A stretch of DNA of 64,000 nucleotides, taken from the NCBI GenBank assembly GCA_046350935.1, contig JAXLZK010000001.1:62001-126000 (forward strand). Direction: 5' to 3'. Positions 7,733 through 18,300 of this stretch are shown here, piece by piece. This DNA is from Nitrobium sp046350935. Its GTDB lineage: Bacteria > Nitrospirota > Thermodesulfovibrionia > Thermodesulfovibrionales > Dissulfurispiraceae. The position numbers and the translations under genes are program-made. The notes beneath the pieces are model-generated. The model did no database searches and was not told the DNA's origin. It worked only from the letters and a program-made list of their open reading frames with translations. How positions within the stretch are numbered: the stretch's first letter is position 1; each line of letters opens with the position of its first letter.

Positions 7733-9511
7733 ATGTTTCGCGATAAAGGGTGCGGCGAGGTCAGGGAGTCGGATATCGGCTCCACGATGAAACTGGCGGG
7801 GTGGGTCTTCAGGAGGAGGGATCACGGGGGACTTATCTTCGTCGATCTGCGGGACAGGAGCGGCATCGTGCAGGTCGTCTTCAGCCCCGATGTTTCGGCG
7901 GACGCGCACCGCACCGCCCACGACTTAAGGGCGGAGTACGTCATCGCCGTGGAAGGAGAGGTGAGGAGGAGACCCGAAGGCACGGAAAACCCTGCTCTCC
8001 CCACCGGGACCGCGGAGCTGTACGCGCATACCCTGGAGGTGCTGAACGAGGCATCCGTTCTCCCGTTCCCCATGGAGGAGGCGGCCGATGCCTCGGAAGC
8101 GCTGCGGTTGAAGCACCGCTACCTCGATCTGCGGAGGCCCGAGCTCCAGCACAACCTGACCGTCAGGCACAGGGTGTGCAAGGTCGTACGGGACTATCTG
8201 GACGAACGGGGATTCGTCGAGGTCGAAACCCCCATGCTTACGAAATCGACCCCCGAAGGGGCCCGCGACTACCTCGTTCCGAGCCGTCTCAATCCGGGGC
8301 AGTTCTATGCCCTCCCCCAGTCGCCGCAGCTCTTCAAGCAGATCCTCATGGCGGCCGGGATGGACCGGTACTTCCAGATCGTCAAGTGTTTCAGGGACGA
8401 AGACCTCCGCGCGGACCGGCAGCCCGAGTTCACCCAGGTGGATATGGAGATGTCCTTTATGGACCGCGGGGACGTCGTCTCCCTCATCGAGGGGATGCTG
8501 CCGGAGGTTTTCAGGAAAGCCTCCGGCGTTGCCGTCGAGACGCCTTTCCCCCGGCTCAGTTACCGGGAGTCCATGGAGCGGTTCGGAAACGACAAGCCGG
8601 ACCTGCGCTTCGGACTCGAATTGAAGGATATGGCCGATCTGGCACAGCAGGGTACTTTCAAGGTCTTCCTCGACGCCCTTTCCTCGGGGGGCAGGGTGAA
8701 AGCCGTCAACGGCAGGGGCATGGCCGGCCTGTCGCGGAAGGAGATTGACCTGCTTACCGAAGAGGCGCAGTCTTTCGGTGCAAAGGGGCTTGCATGGATC
8801 AAGGTGAAGAACGGCTTCGAGTCCCCCATCGCGAAATTCTTCCCCGAAGAGGTGATGAGGCAGATGGCCGAAAGACTGGAGGCGGAGGAGGGCGACCTGA
8901 TGCTCTTCGTCGCCGACACGGAAAAGGTGGTGCACGATGTGCTGAGCCGCATGCGGCTCGAGCTGGGGAAGAGGCTGCAGCTGATACAACCGGGCTTCCG
9001 TTTCGTCTGGATCACGGACTTTCCCCTCTTCGAGTGGGACGAGGAAGAGGGCAGGTTCCAGGCCATGCACCATCCCTTCACCGCTCCCCTGGAGGAGGAC
9101 GGGGAAAAGCTCTCTGCCGCGCATGCCCCTGACAGCCCGCACCTGGGAGAGATACGGGCGAAGGCCTACGACATCGTCCTGAACGGGTACGAGATCGGGG
9201 GCGGCAGCATCCGTATCCACCGGAAGGACGTGCAGAAGAAGATGTTCGAGGTCCTGGGGATCTCCGAAGAGGATGCCCGGGCGAAATTCGGATTCCTTCT
9301 CGATGCCCTGGATTACGGGGCGCCTCCCCACGGGGGGATCGCCCTCGGCCTCGACAGGCTCGTGATGCTCATGGTGGGCGCATCGTCCATCAGGGACGTC
9401 ATCGCTTTTCCGAAGACGCAGAAGGCCGTCTGCCCCATGAGCGGGGCTCCCTCCCCCGTCGAGCAGAAGCAGCTCCGCGAGCTGCACATTAAAACGAACC
9501 TGCCTCTGTAG
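7733..9511 (+). CDS. aspS: Aspartyl-tRNA synthetase, non-discriminating type
   Basis: 592-residue class II synthetase that charges tRNA with aspartate. An N-terminal OB-fold anticodon-binding domain is followed by motif 2 (FRDEDLRADRQPEFTQ), a bacterial GAD insertion and motif 3 (GLDRLVMLMVG). Residues 31 and 83 are His and Gly. In Pseudomonas aeruginosa these positions mark the non-discriminating enzyme, which also charges tRNA-Asn, whereas E. coli-type enzymes have Leu and Lys. The cell therefore probably makes Asn-tRNA through GatCAB transamidation (inference). A cggagg site lies about 10 bases before the ATG. Confidence 0.95.
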   Translation: MFRDKGCGEVRESDIGSTMKLAGWVFRRRDHGGLIFVDLRDRSGIVQVVFSPDVSADAHRTAHDLRAEYVIAVEGEVRRRPEGTENPALPTGTAELYAHTLEVLNEASVLPFPMEEAADASEALRLKHRYLDLRRPELQHNLTVRHRVCKVVRDYLDERGFVEVETPMLTKSTPEGARDYLVPSRLNPGQFYALPQSPQLFKQILMAAGMDRYFQIVKCFRDEDLRADRQPEFTQVDMEMSFMDRGDVVSLIEGMLPEVFRKASGVAVETPFPRLSYRESMERFGNDKPDLRFGLELKDMADLAQQGTFKVFLDALSSGGRVKAVNGRGMAGLSRKEIDLLTEEAQSFGAKGLAWIKVKNGFESPIAKFFPEEVMRQMAERLEAEEGDLMLFVADTEKVVHDVLSRMRLELGKRLQLIQPGFRFVWITDFPLFEWDEEEGRFQAMHHPFTAPLEEDGEKLSAAHAPDSPHLGEIRAKAYDIVLNGYEIGGGSIRIHRKDVQKKMFEVLGISEEDARAKFGFLLDALDYGAPPHGGIALGLDRLVMLMVGASSIRDVIAFPKTQKAVCPMSGAPSPVEQKQLRELHIKTNLPL

Positions 9512-9568
9512 GGTGTGTCTGAGGCCAGGACAAGAGCATTACCCTGCCCGGCAACGGGTATTCCGTTG

Positions 9569-9596
9569 AGATTGCTACGCTTCGCTCGCAATGACA
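9569..9596. repeat. Dispersed imperfect-palindrome repeat (attgc...gcaat type)
   Basis: On the minus strand this reads tgtcattgcgagcgaagcg followed by tagcaatct. Very similar short palindromes are scattered through many environmental genomes in intergenic DNA. It lies in the 250-base gap between aspS and pilM and codes for nothing I can support. Confidence 0.6.
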
Positions 9597-9722
9597 GAGG
9601 AGAGGTGGTAGCAGTGAGAGAGAAGTGACCCTTTTCCCTGATCCTTTCGGAAGGATTCTCTCTTTCGTGTGACGGCTGTCACACGAAGCGTATTTCCCCT
9701 GCGTAAACATGCTCCATAGCTC

Positions 9723-9753
9723 TTGACACGGGGAGTATCCCTGTATGTATGAT
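9723..9753 (+). promoter_or_regulatory. Predicted sigma-70 promoter of pilMNOPQ
   Basis: A TTGACA box at 9723-9728 is followed, after a 19-base spacer, by TATGAT at 9748-9753. Transcription would begin about at the pilM ATG (9761). No Shine-Dalgarno sequence is visible there, so the transcript may be leaderless. Confidence 0.55.
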
Positions 9754-9760
9754 AGACGCT

Positions 9761-10816
9761 ATGTTATTCAGAAAAAAGAGCCCGCTCGGCCTCGATATCG
9801 GTTCAAGCTGTATAAAAGCCGTGCAGCTGAACGATACGAAGTCCGGGTATGAGCTCTCCTTCGTCGAGGTGCAGCCCCTCTCCGCCGAAGTGATCGTCGA
9901 CGGCGCCATCGCCGACAAGAACGCCCTCGCCGCCTCTCTCAAGGAAATGATGGGAAGAGCAGGAATAAAATCGGGAGAGGCGGTGATCAGCGTGTCCGGG
10001 CATTCCTCCGTGATCATTAAAAAAATCACCCTTCCCCTTATGACGGAAGAGGAGCTGGGCGTCTCCATCAAGTATGAAGCGGAGCAGTATATCCCCTTCG
10101 ATATCAACGACGTGAATATCGATTTCCAGATACTCGGCCCCAAAGCGGACGAAGAGGGCCAGATGGACGTCGTGCTGGTGGCGGTCAAAAAGAACATCAT
10201 CGCCGAGTATGTCGAGGCGGTGGAGAGGGCGGGGCTCGTTCCGGTGATCATGGATATCGACTCCTTCGCCCTGAACAACATGTACGAGGTGAATTACGAC
10301 AGCGTCGAAAAGAGGATCGTCGCGCTGGTAAATGTCGGGGCGAGCAAGACGAACATCACTATCATCCAGGAAGGAGTCCCGATCTTCACCCGGGACAGCG
10401 TCATGGGGAGCAACAACCACACCGAAGCGCTGCAGAGGGAGCTCGACATTTCGCGGGAAGATGCGGAGAGGCTGAAACGAGGGCAGTCCATCGACGGCAT
10501 CTCCCCCGAAACGGCGCTTTTCGTCCTTACTTCCGCCTCCGACGAGATCTATACGGAGATACACCGCTCCTTCGAGTATTTCAGGAGCAGTGTGAGCGAG
10601 GAGGAGATCGGGGCGATCATCCTGAGCGGGGGCGCAGCCCTGCTGAAGGGGTTCCCCGACGTAATGGCGGAGCGGCTCGGCATTCCGGTGGAGGTTGCCG
10701 ACCCCTTCCGGCAGGTCAGGATACCGGAGAAGCTCGATGCGGCGCACCTCCGGGAGGCCGCTCCCCTGGCAGCCATCGCCATGGGCCTTGCGCTCCGGCG
10801 TGTGGGGGACCGGTAA
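9761..10816 (+). CDS. pilM: Type IV pilus assembly protein PilM
   Basis: Cytoplasmic actin-like ATPase that docks on the N-terminus of PilN and links the pilus alignment complex to the cytoplasmic motor side. About 351 residues. Actin-fold signatures are present: LGLDIGSSCIKAVQL at the N-terminus (phosphate 1) and ILSGGAALLKG near the C-terminus. An in-frame ATG exists at 9749, but PilM proteins normally begin at MLFxKK, so the start is set at 9761. The stop overlaps the pilN start by one base. It is the first gene of pilMNOPQ. Confidence 0.95.
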   Translation: MLFRKKSPLGLDIGSSCIKAVQLNDTKSGYELSFVEVQPLSAEVIVDGAIADKNALAASLKEMMGRAGIKSGEAVISVSGHSSVIIKKITLPLMTEEELGVSIKYEAEQYIPFDINDVNIDFQILGPKADEEGQMDVVLVAVKKNIIAEYVEAVERAGLVPVIMDIDSFALNNMYEVNYDSVEKRIVALVNVGASKTNITIIQEGVPIFTRDSVMGSNNHTEALQRELDISREDAERLKRGQSIDGISPETALFVLTSASDEIYTEIHRSFEYFRSSVSEEEIGAIILSGGAALLKGFPDVMAERLGIPVEVADPFRQVRIPEKLDAAHLREAAPLAAIAMGLALRRVGDR

Positions 10817-11358
10817 TGATACGGATCAACCTTCTCGTCGAAAAGCGGAAAAAGAAGAAGGCGGCTGCGCCTTCCCGCCTTCTCGTTCTCCTGGCAGTGG
10901 TCGTTGCGGGTGCGCTCCTCTCGATGGGTAGTGCGACGGTCTTGCTGAAGACGGCGGTCTCGCGGCTCACGGCGGAAAGCGAGCAGAACGCGGCGACCCT
11001 CGCCGGCCTCTCGAAGAAAATCGGCGAAATAAAGAAGTGCGAGAAGATGAACAAGGAGCTTGAGCAGCGGAGCGGCATTATCGAGGTCCTGCGGAAAAAC
11101 CAGTCGGTGCCGGTGCGGATACTGGACGAGGTGAGCAGCGTACTTACGGACGGGGTGTGGCTGAGTTCCCTTTCGTACAAGGACAACGCCGTGGCCCTGG
11201 AAGGGCATACCTTCACCAACAGCGACCTCGTCGCCTATGTGAACAATCTGAAGCGACTGACGAGCATTTTCGATGTCTACCTGGAGGAGTCCCGCGAGGC
11301 GGAAGTGGAGAAAATACGCGTGTACCGGTTCAAACTTGCTTTCCGGGTGAAGGGGTAA
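10816..11358 (+). CDS. pilN: Type IV pilus assembly protein PilN
   Basis: 180-residue bitopic inner-membrane protein. The conserved cytoplasmic N-terminus IRINLL binds PilM. It is followed by a lysine-rich stretch, one transmembrane helix at about residues 21-45, a coiled coil (about 48-90) and a ferredoxin-like periplasmic domain (GVWLSSLSYKDNAVALEG). It forms a heterodimer with PilO. The start overlaps the pilM stop and the next gene begins 3 bases after its stop. Confidence 0.93.
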   Translation: MIRINLLVEKRKKKKAAAPSRLLVLLAVVVAGALLSMGSATVLLKTAVSRLTAESEQNAATLAGLSKKIGEIKKCEKMNKELEQRSGIIEVLRKNQSVPVRILDEVSSVLTDGVWLSSLSYKDNAVALEGHTFTNSDLVAYVNNLKRLTSIFDVYLEESREAEVEKIRVYRFKLAFRVKG

Positions 11359-11361
11359 GCG

Positions 11362-12015
11362 ATGGACCTCAGGCTGCATTTCACCCTCGATACGCTCACC
11401 CCGACGCAGAGGATCCTGCTGCTCGCCCTCCCTCCCGTGCTCATCGTCGCCCTGTCCGTTTCCTTTCTGATCAAGCCCCTTCTCGACGAGAGGACCAAAG
11501 TACAGACGGAGGTGGAGCGGCAGCGGAGTGAGATCACATCGCTCCGGCAGAGCGCAGCCCGCCTGCCCGGTCTTATTGTCCGGAACAAGCAGCTGACGAA
11601 CAAGCTGCTTGCCCTGCAGCTGCAGCTCCCCGAGGAGAAGGAAGTCTCGGGCCTGCTGAAACAGGTGTCGGAGCTGGGGACCAAGTCGGGCCTGCAGGTC
11701 GTGCTCTGGAAGCCGAAGGAGAGGAGCGTCCACGCCAGCAAAGAGGTGTACGAGATCCCGGTGGAAGTGGAGATGCGGGGGACCTACCATCACTTCGGAG
11801 AGTTCTTCAGCAGTGTGACGAAGATGGGCAGGGTGGTCAATCTGTCGAATATAACGATGCGGGGAGGAGACCCGAAGAACACCCGGGACGCCTCCCTCCT
11901 GCAGGCGGGTTTCAATGCCGTCACCTACGCCCTGATCCCCGAAGCGGAGAGGCGGGAGCTCGAGAAGAAGGACAAGGAGAAGGATAAAAAGGAGAAGGAG
12001 AAAGAGAAGAAATGA
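11362..12015 (+). CDS. pilO: Type IV pilus assembly protein PilO
   Basis: 217-residue inner-membrane protein, the partner of PilN. One transmembrane helix lies at about residues 18-38, followed by a coiled coil (38-90) and a ferredoxin-like periplasmic domain up to about residue 195. The last 20 or so residues are an almost pure Lys/Glu/Asp tail, which is longer and more charged than usual and probably unstructured. The stop overlaps the pilP start (ATGA). Confidence 0.93.
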   Translation: MDLRLHFTLDTLTPTQRILLLALPPVLIVALSVSFLIKPLLDERTKVQTEVERQRSEITSLRQSAARLPGLIVRNKQLTNKLLALQLQLPEEKEVSGLLKQVSELGTKSGLQVVLWKPKERSVHASKEVYEIPVEVEMRGTYHHFGEFFSSVTKMGRVVNLSNITMRGGDPKNTRDASLLQAGFNAVTYALIPEAERRELEKKDKEKDKKEKEKEKK

Positions 12016-12539
12016 GCAGGACGTTCATAACGGCGCTTGCCCTTGTCTGCGCGGTCTCCCTCGCTTCTCCCGTTCTGTCGGGGCCGGGAACTCCTCAGCC
12101 CGCCACCCCACTGCCCGGAAAAACGCCCGAAAAAAGCCCGGGAAAGACGCAAGAAACGGCGCCCGAAAAGGCAAAGGAAGAGATCTCCGCCGGTCCCTAC
12201 GACTACTCTGCAAAAGACAGAAGGGACCCCTTTGTTCCCCTTATCCGGAAGGCGGAGCAGGAAAAGAAGAGGGTCCTCGCTCCCATGGAAAGATATGCCT
12301 CGGAGGAAGTGAAGCTGGTGGCGGTACTGTGGTCGGGAAAGGGATACTATGCTCTCATCACCCTTCCCGACGGCAAATCCTATACACTCAGGGAGGGCAC
12401 GAAGCTCGGTCCGAACGGGGGCAAGGTGCTCAGGATCTCACGGGATTCCGTGGTCATCAGGGAGCAGATCAAAGACTACCGGGGCGCCGTCAGCCCGAGA
12501 GACATTACTCTGAAGCTCCGCAGGGAGGAAGAAGGGTGA
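12012..12539 (+). CDS. pilP: Type IV pilus assembly protein PilP
   Basis: 175-residue periplasmic protein that joins PilN/PilO to the PilQ secretin. An N-terminal signal sequence (about residues 1-23) is followed by a Pro/Lys-rich linker (25-60) and the HR/beta-sandwich domain that begins at RRDPFVPL. The canonical lipobox cysteine of many PilP proteins is not evident, so it may be anchored or secreted differently. It overlaps pilO and is immediately followed by pilQ. Confidence 0.9.
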   Translation: MSRTFITALALVCAVSLASPVLSGPGTPQPATPLPGKTPEKSPGKTQETAPEKAKEEISAGPYDYSAKDRRDPFVPLIRKAEQEKKRVLAPMERYASEEVKLVAVLWSGKGYYALITLPDGKSYTLREGTKLGPNGGKVLRISRDSVVIREQIKDYRGAVSPRDITLKLRREEEG

Positions 12540-12541
12540 AA

Positions 12542-14704
12542 ATGGAGGGGGGAATAGAAAGGATGCGACCGAAAATAGATGTTCCTGTGCTGCTTCTCTT
12601 GCTGCTGCTGCTCTGCACCTCCGCGTATGCAAAAGAGAACGCCGGCAGGGAGAAGACCCGGGAGATCACCGCTCTCGAGGTGCTGGACAACGCCGTTGCC
12701 GTGACGGTCGACGGGCCGGTCGTCTATACGGTACACCGCCCCGGCGACCCTTTCAGGGTGCTTGTGGACCTTGAGGGCGTTTCCCTGGGGCGGTTTAGGG
12801 AAAAAATCTTTTCCGACAGGGCGGGGATCACCGAAGTGGCTCCGACACAGATCCAGTCCCCGGCCGTACTTTCCCGGCTGAACATCCTCCTGCAATCGCC
12901 CTCCACGGTCGTCCCCGAACTGAAGGGGAACCGGCTCGTCCTCCGCGTACAACAGGAGGAGAAGAAAGGTGCGGCCGCCACGGACGGTTCGCGCGGCACC
13001 ACGGCGGAGCTGCCTGCACTCCAGGCTGCCCCGGCCGACACGGCAGAGGAGGAAGGGGACGCGGATGAGGACGAAGACGACGACGGCGCCGGGCGGATCA
13101 CCGCGGTCCTGCTGAACAAAACGGCCAGGGGAGCGGAGATCATCATTCGGGGCGACGGCGCCCTTCCCGATCCCTCTGTCTTTGAGGCCGAGAAGAAACT
13201 GATCATCGATATTCCCGGCGTGATCATGGGGGCGTCCCTTCCCTCCGTACCCGCCCCTCCGGTGCAGGACATCCGGTACCGGGTGCAGGAAAACAGGCTC
13301 AGGATCACCATCGAGCTGACGGGGGCGCTCAACAAGGAGATCGTGACCATTGACGACGAACTGCGGGTCTCCCTGTATGCCAAGGGAGCGGCGGGAGAAA
13401 AGCAGGAAACGGCGGCCGGTGCGCCGCGCGCCGGCTTCTTCAGGCTGGGAGAGGAGGGGAAGGGCGGGGCGCGCCTGATCTCCCTCGATTTCCAGGATGC
13501 GGACATCATCCCCATCCTCCGGCTGCTGAGCGATGTGAGCGGCTACAATATCGTCGTCCATCCCGATGTGAAGGGCAAGATCACCATGAAGCTGATGAAT
13601 GTCCCGTGGGACCAGGCGCTCGACATCATTCTGCGGACTTTCAACCTCGAAAAAGTGGTGGAGGGGAACGTGATCCGCATCGCCACTGTGAAGTCGTTCC
13701 AGGAGGAGAGAAAGACCCTTGCGGAAACGCGGGAGGTGTTCGGGAAAGCTGAGGAGATCGTTACGCGGATCCTCGTCGTGAACTATGCAAACGTGGAAAA
13801 GGTTAAGGACTCCCTCGAAAAGGCGAAAGTCCTTTCCCCCCGGGGAAGCCTGAGCACCGATACGAGGACCCGCTCCCTCATCGTGAAGGATATCCCTTCG
13901 GTGCTGGAGGAGATCCAGCGGATTGTGACGGATCTCGACAAGCCGACTCCGCAGGTGCTGATCGAGGCGAGGATCGTGGAGGTCAACACGAACTACTCGA
14001 GGAGCCTTGGTGTGGAGTGGGGCGCGAGCCTCTCCTCCACCAACCGGCTGACCACGGCGAGCGGCTCCGTTTCGGGCTCATCGGTGACGGGCGGGAATTC
14101 TTCCAATACGACGATGATCAACCTCCCGGCGACCACTTCCGGATCGACGGTGCCGACCAGCGCGATCACCATCGGGTATCTGAATGCGGCGCAGACCCTC
14201 GGGCTGGACCTGCGGCTCTCCGCCATCGAGGCCATGGGAAAGGCGAAGCTCCTCTCCACCCCGAAGATCATGACCCTCGAAAACGAGCAGGCGCTCATAC
14301 GCCACGGCAAGAAGATCCCCGTGACGACGCCCGGCACGACCCAGGGCACCTTCACCACCGTGTACATCGACGCCAACCTGAAGCTGGTGGTGACGCCGCA
14401 GGTGGCCCCCGACGGGACGGTCCTCCTCAAGCTTGAAGTGAACAAGGACGAGCCCGACTTCAACCGGAAAGACACCCTCGGCAATCCCGCCATCGATACC
14501 CGGGCGGCATCGACCCAGGTGCTGGTGAAGGACAGCGAGACGGTGGTCATCGGCGGTATCCTGAAGGGCTCCGAAACCGCCGACGACTCGAAGGTGCCCG
14601 GCATTTCCGATGTGCCGATCCTGGGCATGCTCTTCAAGAAACAGACGAAGGAGACGACGTCGGAGGAGCTGCTTATCTTTATCACTCCGCGCATCGTGAA
14701 GTAG
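12542..14704 (+). CDS. pilQ: Type IV pilus secretin PilQ
   Basis: About 720 residues; forms the multimeric outer-membrane pore through which the pilus passes. A signal peptide with a long leucine run (residues 14-26) is followed by two AMIN-like beta domains that bind peptidoglycan (about 30-130 and 190-280), separated by an acidic linker. Then come the secretin N0/STN domain (IIPILRLLSDVSGYNIVVHP), N1 (ILVVNYANVEKVKDSLEKA) and the C-terminal secretin barrel ending LLIFITPRIVK. The ATG at 12542 is 2 bases after pilP; an ATG at 12563 is an alternative. It is the last gene of the pil operon. Confidence 0.95.
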   Translation: MEGGIERMRPKIDVPVLLLLLLLLCTSAYAKENAGREKTREITALEVLDNAVAVTVDGPVVYTVHRPGDPFRVLVDLEGVSLGRFREKIFSDRAGITEVAPTQIQSPAVLSRLNILLQSPSTVVPELKGNRLVLRVQQEEKKGAAATDGSRGTTAELPALQAAPADTAEEEGDADEDEDDDGAGRITAVLLNKTARGAEIIIRGDGALPDPSVFEAEKKLIIDIPGVIMGASLPSVPAPPVQDIRYRVQENRLRITIELTGALNKEIVTIDDELRVSLYAKGAAGEKQETAAGAPRAGFFRLGEEGKGGARLISLDFQDADIIPILRLLSDVSGYNIVVHPDVKGKITMKLMNVPWDQALDIILRTFNLEKVVEGNVIRIATVKSFQEERKTLAETREVFGKAEEIVTRILVVNYANVEKVKDSLEKAKVLSPRGSLSTDTRTRSLIVKDIPSVLEEIQRIVTDLDKPTPQVLIEARIVEVNTNYSRSLGVEWGASLSSTNRLTTASGSVSGSSVTGGNSSNTTMINLPATTSGSTVPTSAITIGYLNAAQTLGLDLRLSAIEAMGKAKLLSTPKIMTLENEQALIRHGKKIPVTTPGTTQGTFTTVYIDANLKLVVTPQVAPDGTVLLKLEVNKDEPDFNRKDTLGNPAIDTRAASTQVLVKDSETVVIGGILKGSETADDSKVPGISDVPILGMLFKKQTKETTSEELLIFITPRIVK

Positions 14705-14718
14705 CTCACGGCGCACGG

Positions 14719-14744
14719 CAGGTTTTCAGTGCAGGTTTTCAGTG
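14719..14744. repeat. Two tandem 13-base units
   Basis: The unit caggttttcagtg occurs twice in direct succession in the 94-base gap after pilQ. It is probably replication slippage; no function is seen. Confidence 0.7.
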
Positions 14745-14798
14745 CAGGATACGGAAGCTGCATCGCAGGAGAAAGGCTGTAGGACGAAGGAGGAATAG

Positions 14799-15275
14799 AT
14801 GAAGAAGAGCCGTGCCGTGTCTTTTTTGCTGCTGCTGTGTCTTGTCGCTCTTTCCGGCTGCGGAGGAGGGGGCGGCAACTCCGCGCCGTCGGGGTCCTCT
14901 CTGAGCGTCAACCCCGCGGAGATCACCGTAACGGATGCGGCCTCCAGCACGTCCTGGACGACGCAGTTCTATACGATCTCCCTGCAGAACGCAGAGGGGC
15001 AGTCCCTCGGTAAAACGAAGGTGACCATTACCTTCCCCTACGCCGTTCCCTCTTCCTACGGTGTGGTCCAGCTGTATGACGGCGACACCCCGGTGAACTC
15101 CCCTCTTGACGTGGAAACGGACGATTTCGGTGTCTACTACCTCCGTCTGGATATGCAGACCGGCGGGGGCCTGGAATACTCCGGGGACCTCGAAGCCCGC
15201 TCCGGGGACGCCTTCGCCAGCTCGAAAATCACCGTGAACAGCACGAGCACGTCCGGCAGCACGAAAAGCCGGTAA
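14799..15275 (+). CDS. Small secreted lipoprotein, function unknown
   Basis: 158 residues. A signal peptide ends in a lipobox (ALSGC) and is followed by a glycine run (GGGGG). The rest is a single beta-rich domain of about 110 residues (TQFYTISLQNAEGQSLG and on) that looks Ig-like. The tail is Ser/Thr-rich. No family is recognised. It lies between pilQ and a large secreted lipoprotein, so a link to surface structures or pili is possible but unproven. A clear gaaggagg site precedes the ATG. Confidence 0.65.
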   Translation: MKKSRAVSFLLLLCLVALSGCGGGGGNSAPSGSSLSVNPAEITVTDAASSTSWTTQFYTISLQNAEGQSLGKTKVTITFPYAVPSSYGVVQLYDGDTPVNSPLDVETDDFGVYYLRLDMQTGGGLEYSGDLEARSGDAFASSKITVNSTSTSGSTKSR

Positions 15276-15306
15276 CTACGCCGGCAATTTAAGAAAGAGG
15301 AGCCCC

Positions 15307-18300
15307 ATGATGATGAAGAGCAGAAGACCTCATAAAGAACGGAAGGGCAAGACGGGAGGCGGCAGCGGGTTTTCCGCATGTGCCCTGCTTCTGATCTGCA
15401 GTGTGCTTCTCATCGCCCTGACCGGCTGTTCGAGCAATCATACCGCGGGGACGGTGATCGGGCAGGAGGCCTCCAGCGGGAAGATCAGGCTCGCCAAGCT
15501 GGAGGGGGACGCCATTGCCGTCTCCACCGCCTCGGGCGACCAGCAGAACCCTCATCTCATCTACCTGGCCGACAAGGACCTCTGGTTTACCGTCTACGAG
15601 GACTGGAGCAATTCGGGTACGGGCTCCGACATCAAGGCGAAATTCATCGACGGCAACGGGACCCTCTGCGGGAGCGAAGTGACGGTGAGCAGCTCGTCAG
15701 GGAACCAGACGGTCCCGCGTGCCGCCTACAAATCGGGGCGGATCGTCGTCGTCTGGCAGGACACCCGCTCTACCGCCAATGTGAGCGGGTATATCTATTA
15801 CAAGGATATTTCCGTCTCCGGCCTCGACGCAAGCTGCTCGAATCCGGTGCTGGGGACCGAGTCCGCGGTGACCTACGAGGATGACGATCTCACGACCGGG
15901 GGCACCCAGTCGCTCGTCAGCTCCCGGACAGCCCCCAAGATCACCTATGACAGCGTGAGCGACAGGTTCCTGCTGGCCTGGGTGGAGTCCCGCACCACCC
16001 GGAAGACGAGCAAGCTTCAGCCTTTCTCTCTGAATCTGACGGAGCCGTCCCTCGCTTTCGGGGACACGCAGTTTGTCGGCTACGCGGCGCTGCGGAGCGA
16101 CCTTTCCGGCTACCAGACCTCGCCGACGATCTCCCGCCAATGGATCGATGTGAGCACCGCGCAGGACATCTATACCCGTGCGCGGCTCCAGTCCCGCTCC
16201 GCAGCGGCATACGAAGTGGTCAGTACGTTTGAATTCATTGACGAGATCGCGAATGTGGATGTCTCGTGCGACTCGACCTCGACGGAATGCCTGATCGTGT
16301 GGGAGGGCAGGAGAGGGGTCTTTACGAGGACGGATACCTGCACCGACGTCCCCGCGGCCGAGAACGACGGCGTCTGCGACGCCAACGACAGCGTTGCGGG
16401 TGCAGGGAGCGTGGAGTACGTTCCGACAAGCAGGGAGATCTTCGGGCTCTTCGTGAAGAATATCAACCTTGATTATATAAGCTCCCTCCGCGTTTCGAAT
16501 TCGGACAGCGGCGCGTACCTGCCCGCAGTGGAGTTCGACCCCATTGCGAAGAGGTTCCTCGTGGCATGGGAGGATACCCGCGACGGCTCGAATACCAAGG
16601 TGTACGGCCAGCTCATCGCCTCCGGGAGCAGCCTCTATAATTCGAACCTTATCCTGAGCTACCAGGACACCAACAGCGACGGGCAGCAGGATGACAACGT
16701 GGCCGGCTCGAAGCAGACGAAGCCGTACATCTCCTACGATTCCGTGAACCAGCGGTATTTCGTCATATGGCAGGACGGAAGAAACGGCTCCGTGTCGCTC
16801 GAGAACCTGGATGTGTACGGCCAGTATGTGGATGCGGAGGGGTCCCTGAGAGGCTCGAACTACTCCATCTCCACCACTCCGGCGAACCAGTACGGGCCGG
16901 TTATCGCCTACAATTCGCAGAACAACCAGTTCCTGACCATCTGGAAGGACGCCCGGAATTATTCGACCACCCTGTCCGACATCTACGGCCAGAGGTTTTC
17001 CCTGGGGCAGCCGCAATTGACCCTCCTCAACCAGGACAACACCTCCTTCTCTCCCTTGCTCATCGATTTCGGCTCGGTGATCCTCAACCAGTTCCTGACC
17101 AAGTCCTTCAAAGTAAAAAATACCGGTGACGCAAACCTGAAGATCGACTGCGTCACTTCCCTCAGCGCCCCCTTCTCCCACGAATCCCTGACGACGGAGC
17201 TCCAGACCTGCGAGGGCACCTACGCGGCGGGCACCTATATCGAGCTGGTGCCGGGAGCCGAGCTGACCTTTACCTCGCGGTTCCAGCCTACGGCGCAGGG
17301 AGCCTTCATCTCGAGCTTCGTGCTCCAGTCGGATGCGGAGAGCAAGACGATCAACCTCCAGGGCGTGGGGGTCCAGCCGAATATCACCGTGAGTACGTCC
17401 ACCCTCGATTTCGGTACGATCACCCTCGGCCAGAGCGCGGACCTCCCCCTCAGCATCACCAACAACGGGACGGTGGATTACCAGATCACCAACATAACGG
17501 GGGCGAGCTCACCCTTCTCGATCATCGAATCGGTGAACTACCCCTCTACGCTTTCCGCCGGGACGTCGCTGAACCTGACGCTGCGCTACACGCCGACGCA
17601 GGTGGGCGGTTCATCGAGCCAGTTGAACATCCAGACGAACATCACGGGGCTGGCCGCAGCAGTGACGCTCACCGGTACGGGTGCGGGCGTTCCGGCCATA
17701 TCATTGAGCCCGAATACGAGCCTCGATTTCGGCACCGTCTCGGCCGGCAGCACCGGTGCGCTCTCGGTGACGGTCAGCAACACGGGCACCGCCACTCTCA
17801 CTCTCAGCGCCGTGAGCGCTTCCGGGGACGGCTTCTCTCTTTCGTCCTCTCCGACGCTTCCGCTTAACATTGCGGTGGGGGGGAGCTCTACCCTCACGGT
17901 GCAATTTGCCCCGGGCGCCGAATCCAGCTATAGCGGACTGCTTTCGGTGGAGAGCAACGCAGGGACCGCCGAGTTGAGCCTTGTGGGCCAGGGGAGGGCC
18001 GCCTCCTCAGGCGGTTCGGGAGGCGGCACGGGCACCGGCGGCACCATCTCCTCTTCCGGCGGGGGCGGGGGCGGCGGCGGCGGCTGCTTCATTGCAACGG
18101 CCGCGTACGGGAGCTACCTCGACCCCCATGTCATGGTGCTGCGGAAATTCAGGGACACCGTCCTGCTCAGGACGGAGTGGGGCACGGCTTTCGTACGGTT
18201 CTACTACCGGACTTCACCGCCTGTTGCGGATTTCATCCGGCAGCATGAGGCCCTGAGAACGGCAGTGCGCTGGATGCTCACGCCGGTGGTCTACGCGGTC

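Noticed and set aside
9512..9760. Small minus-strand frames containing CHCERSVAIS-like peptides
   Set aside because: This is the typical false translation of a common dispersed palindromic repeat.
12329..12541. Longer N-terminus for PilQ
   Set aside because: It lies entirely within pilP in another frame and would hide the signal peptide.
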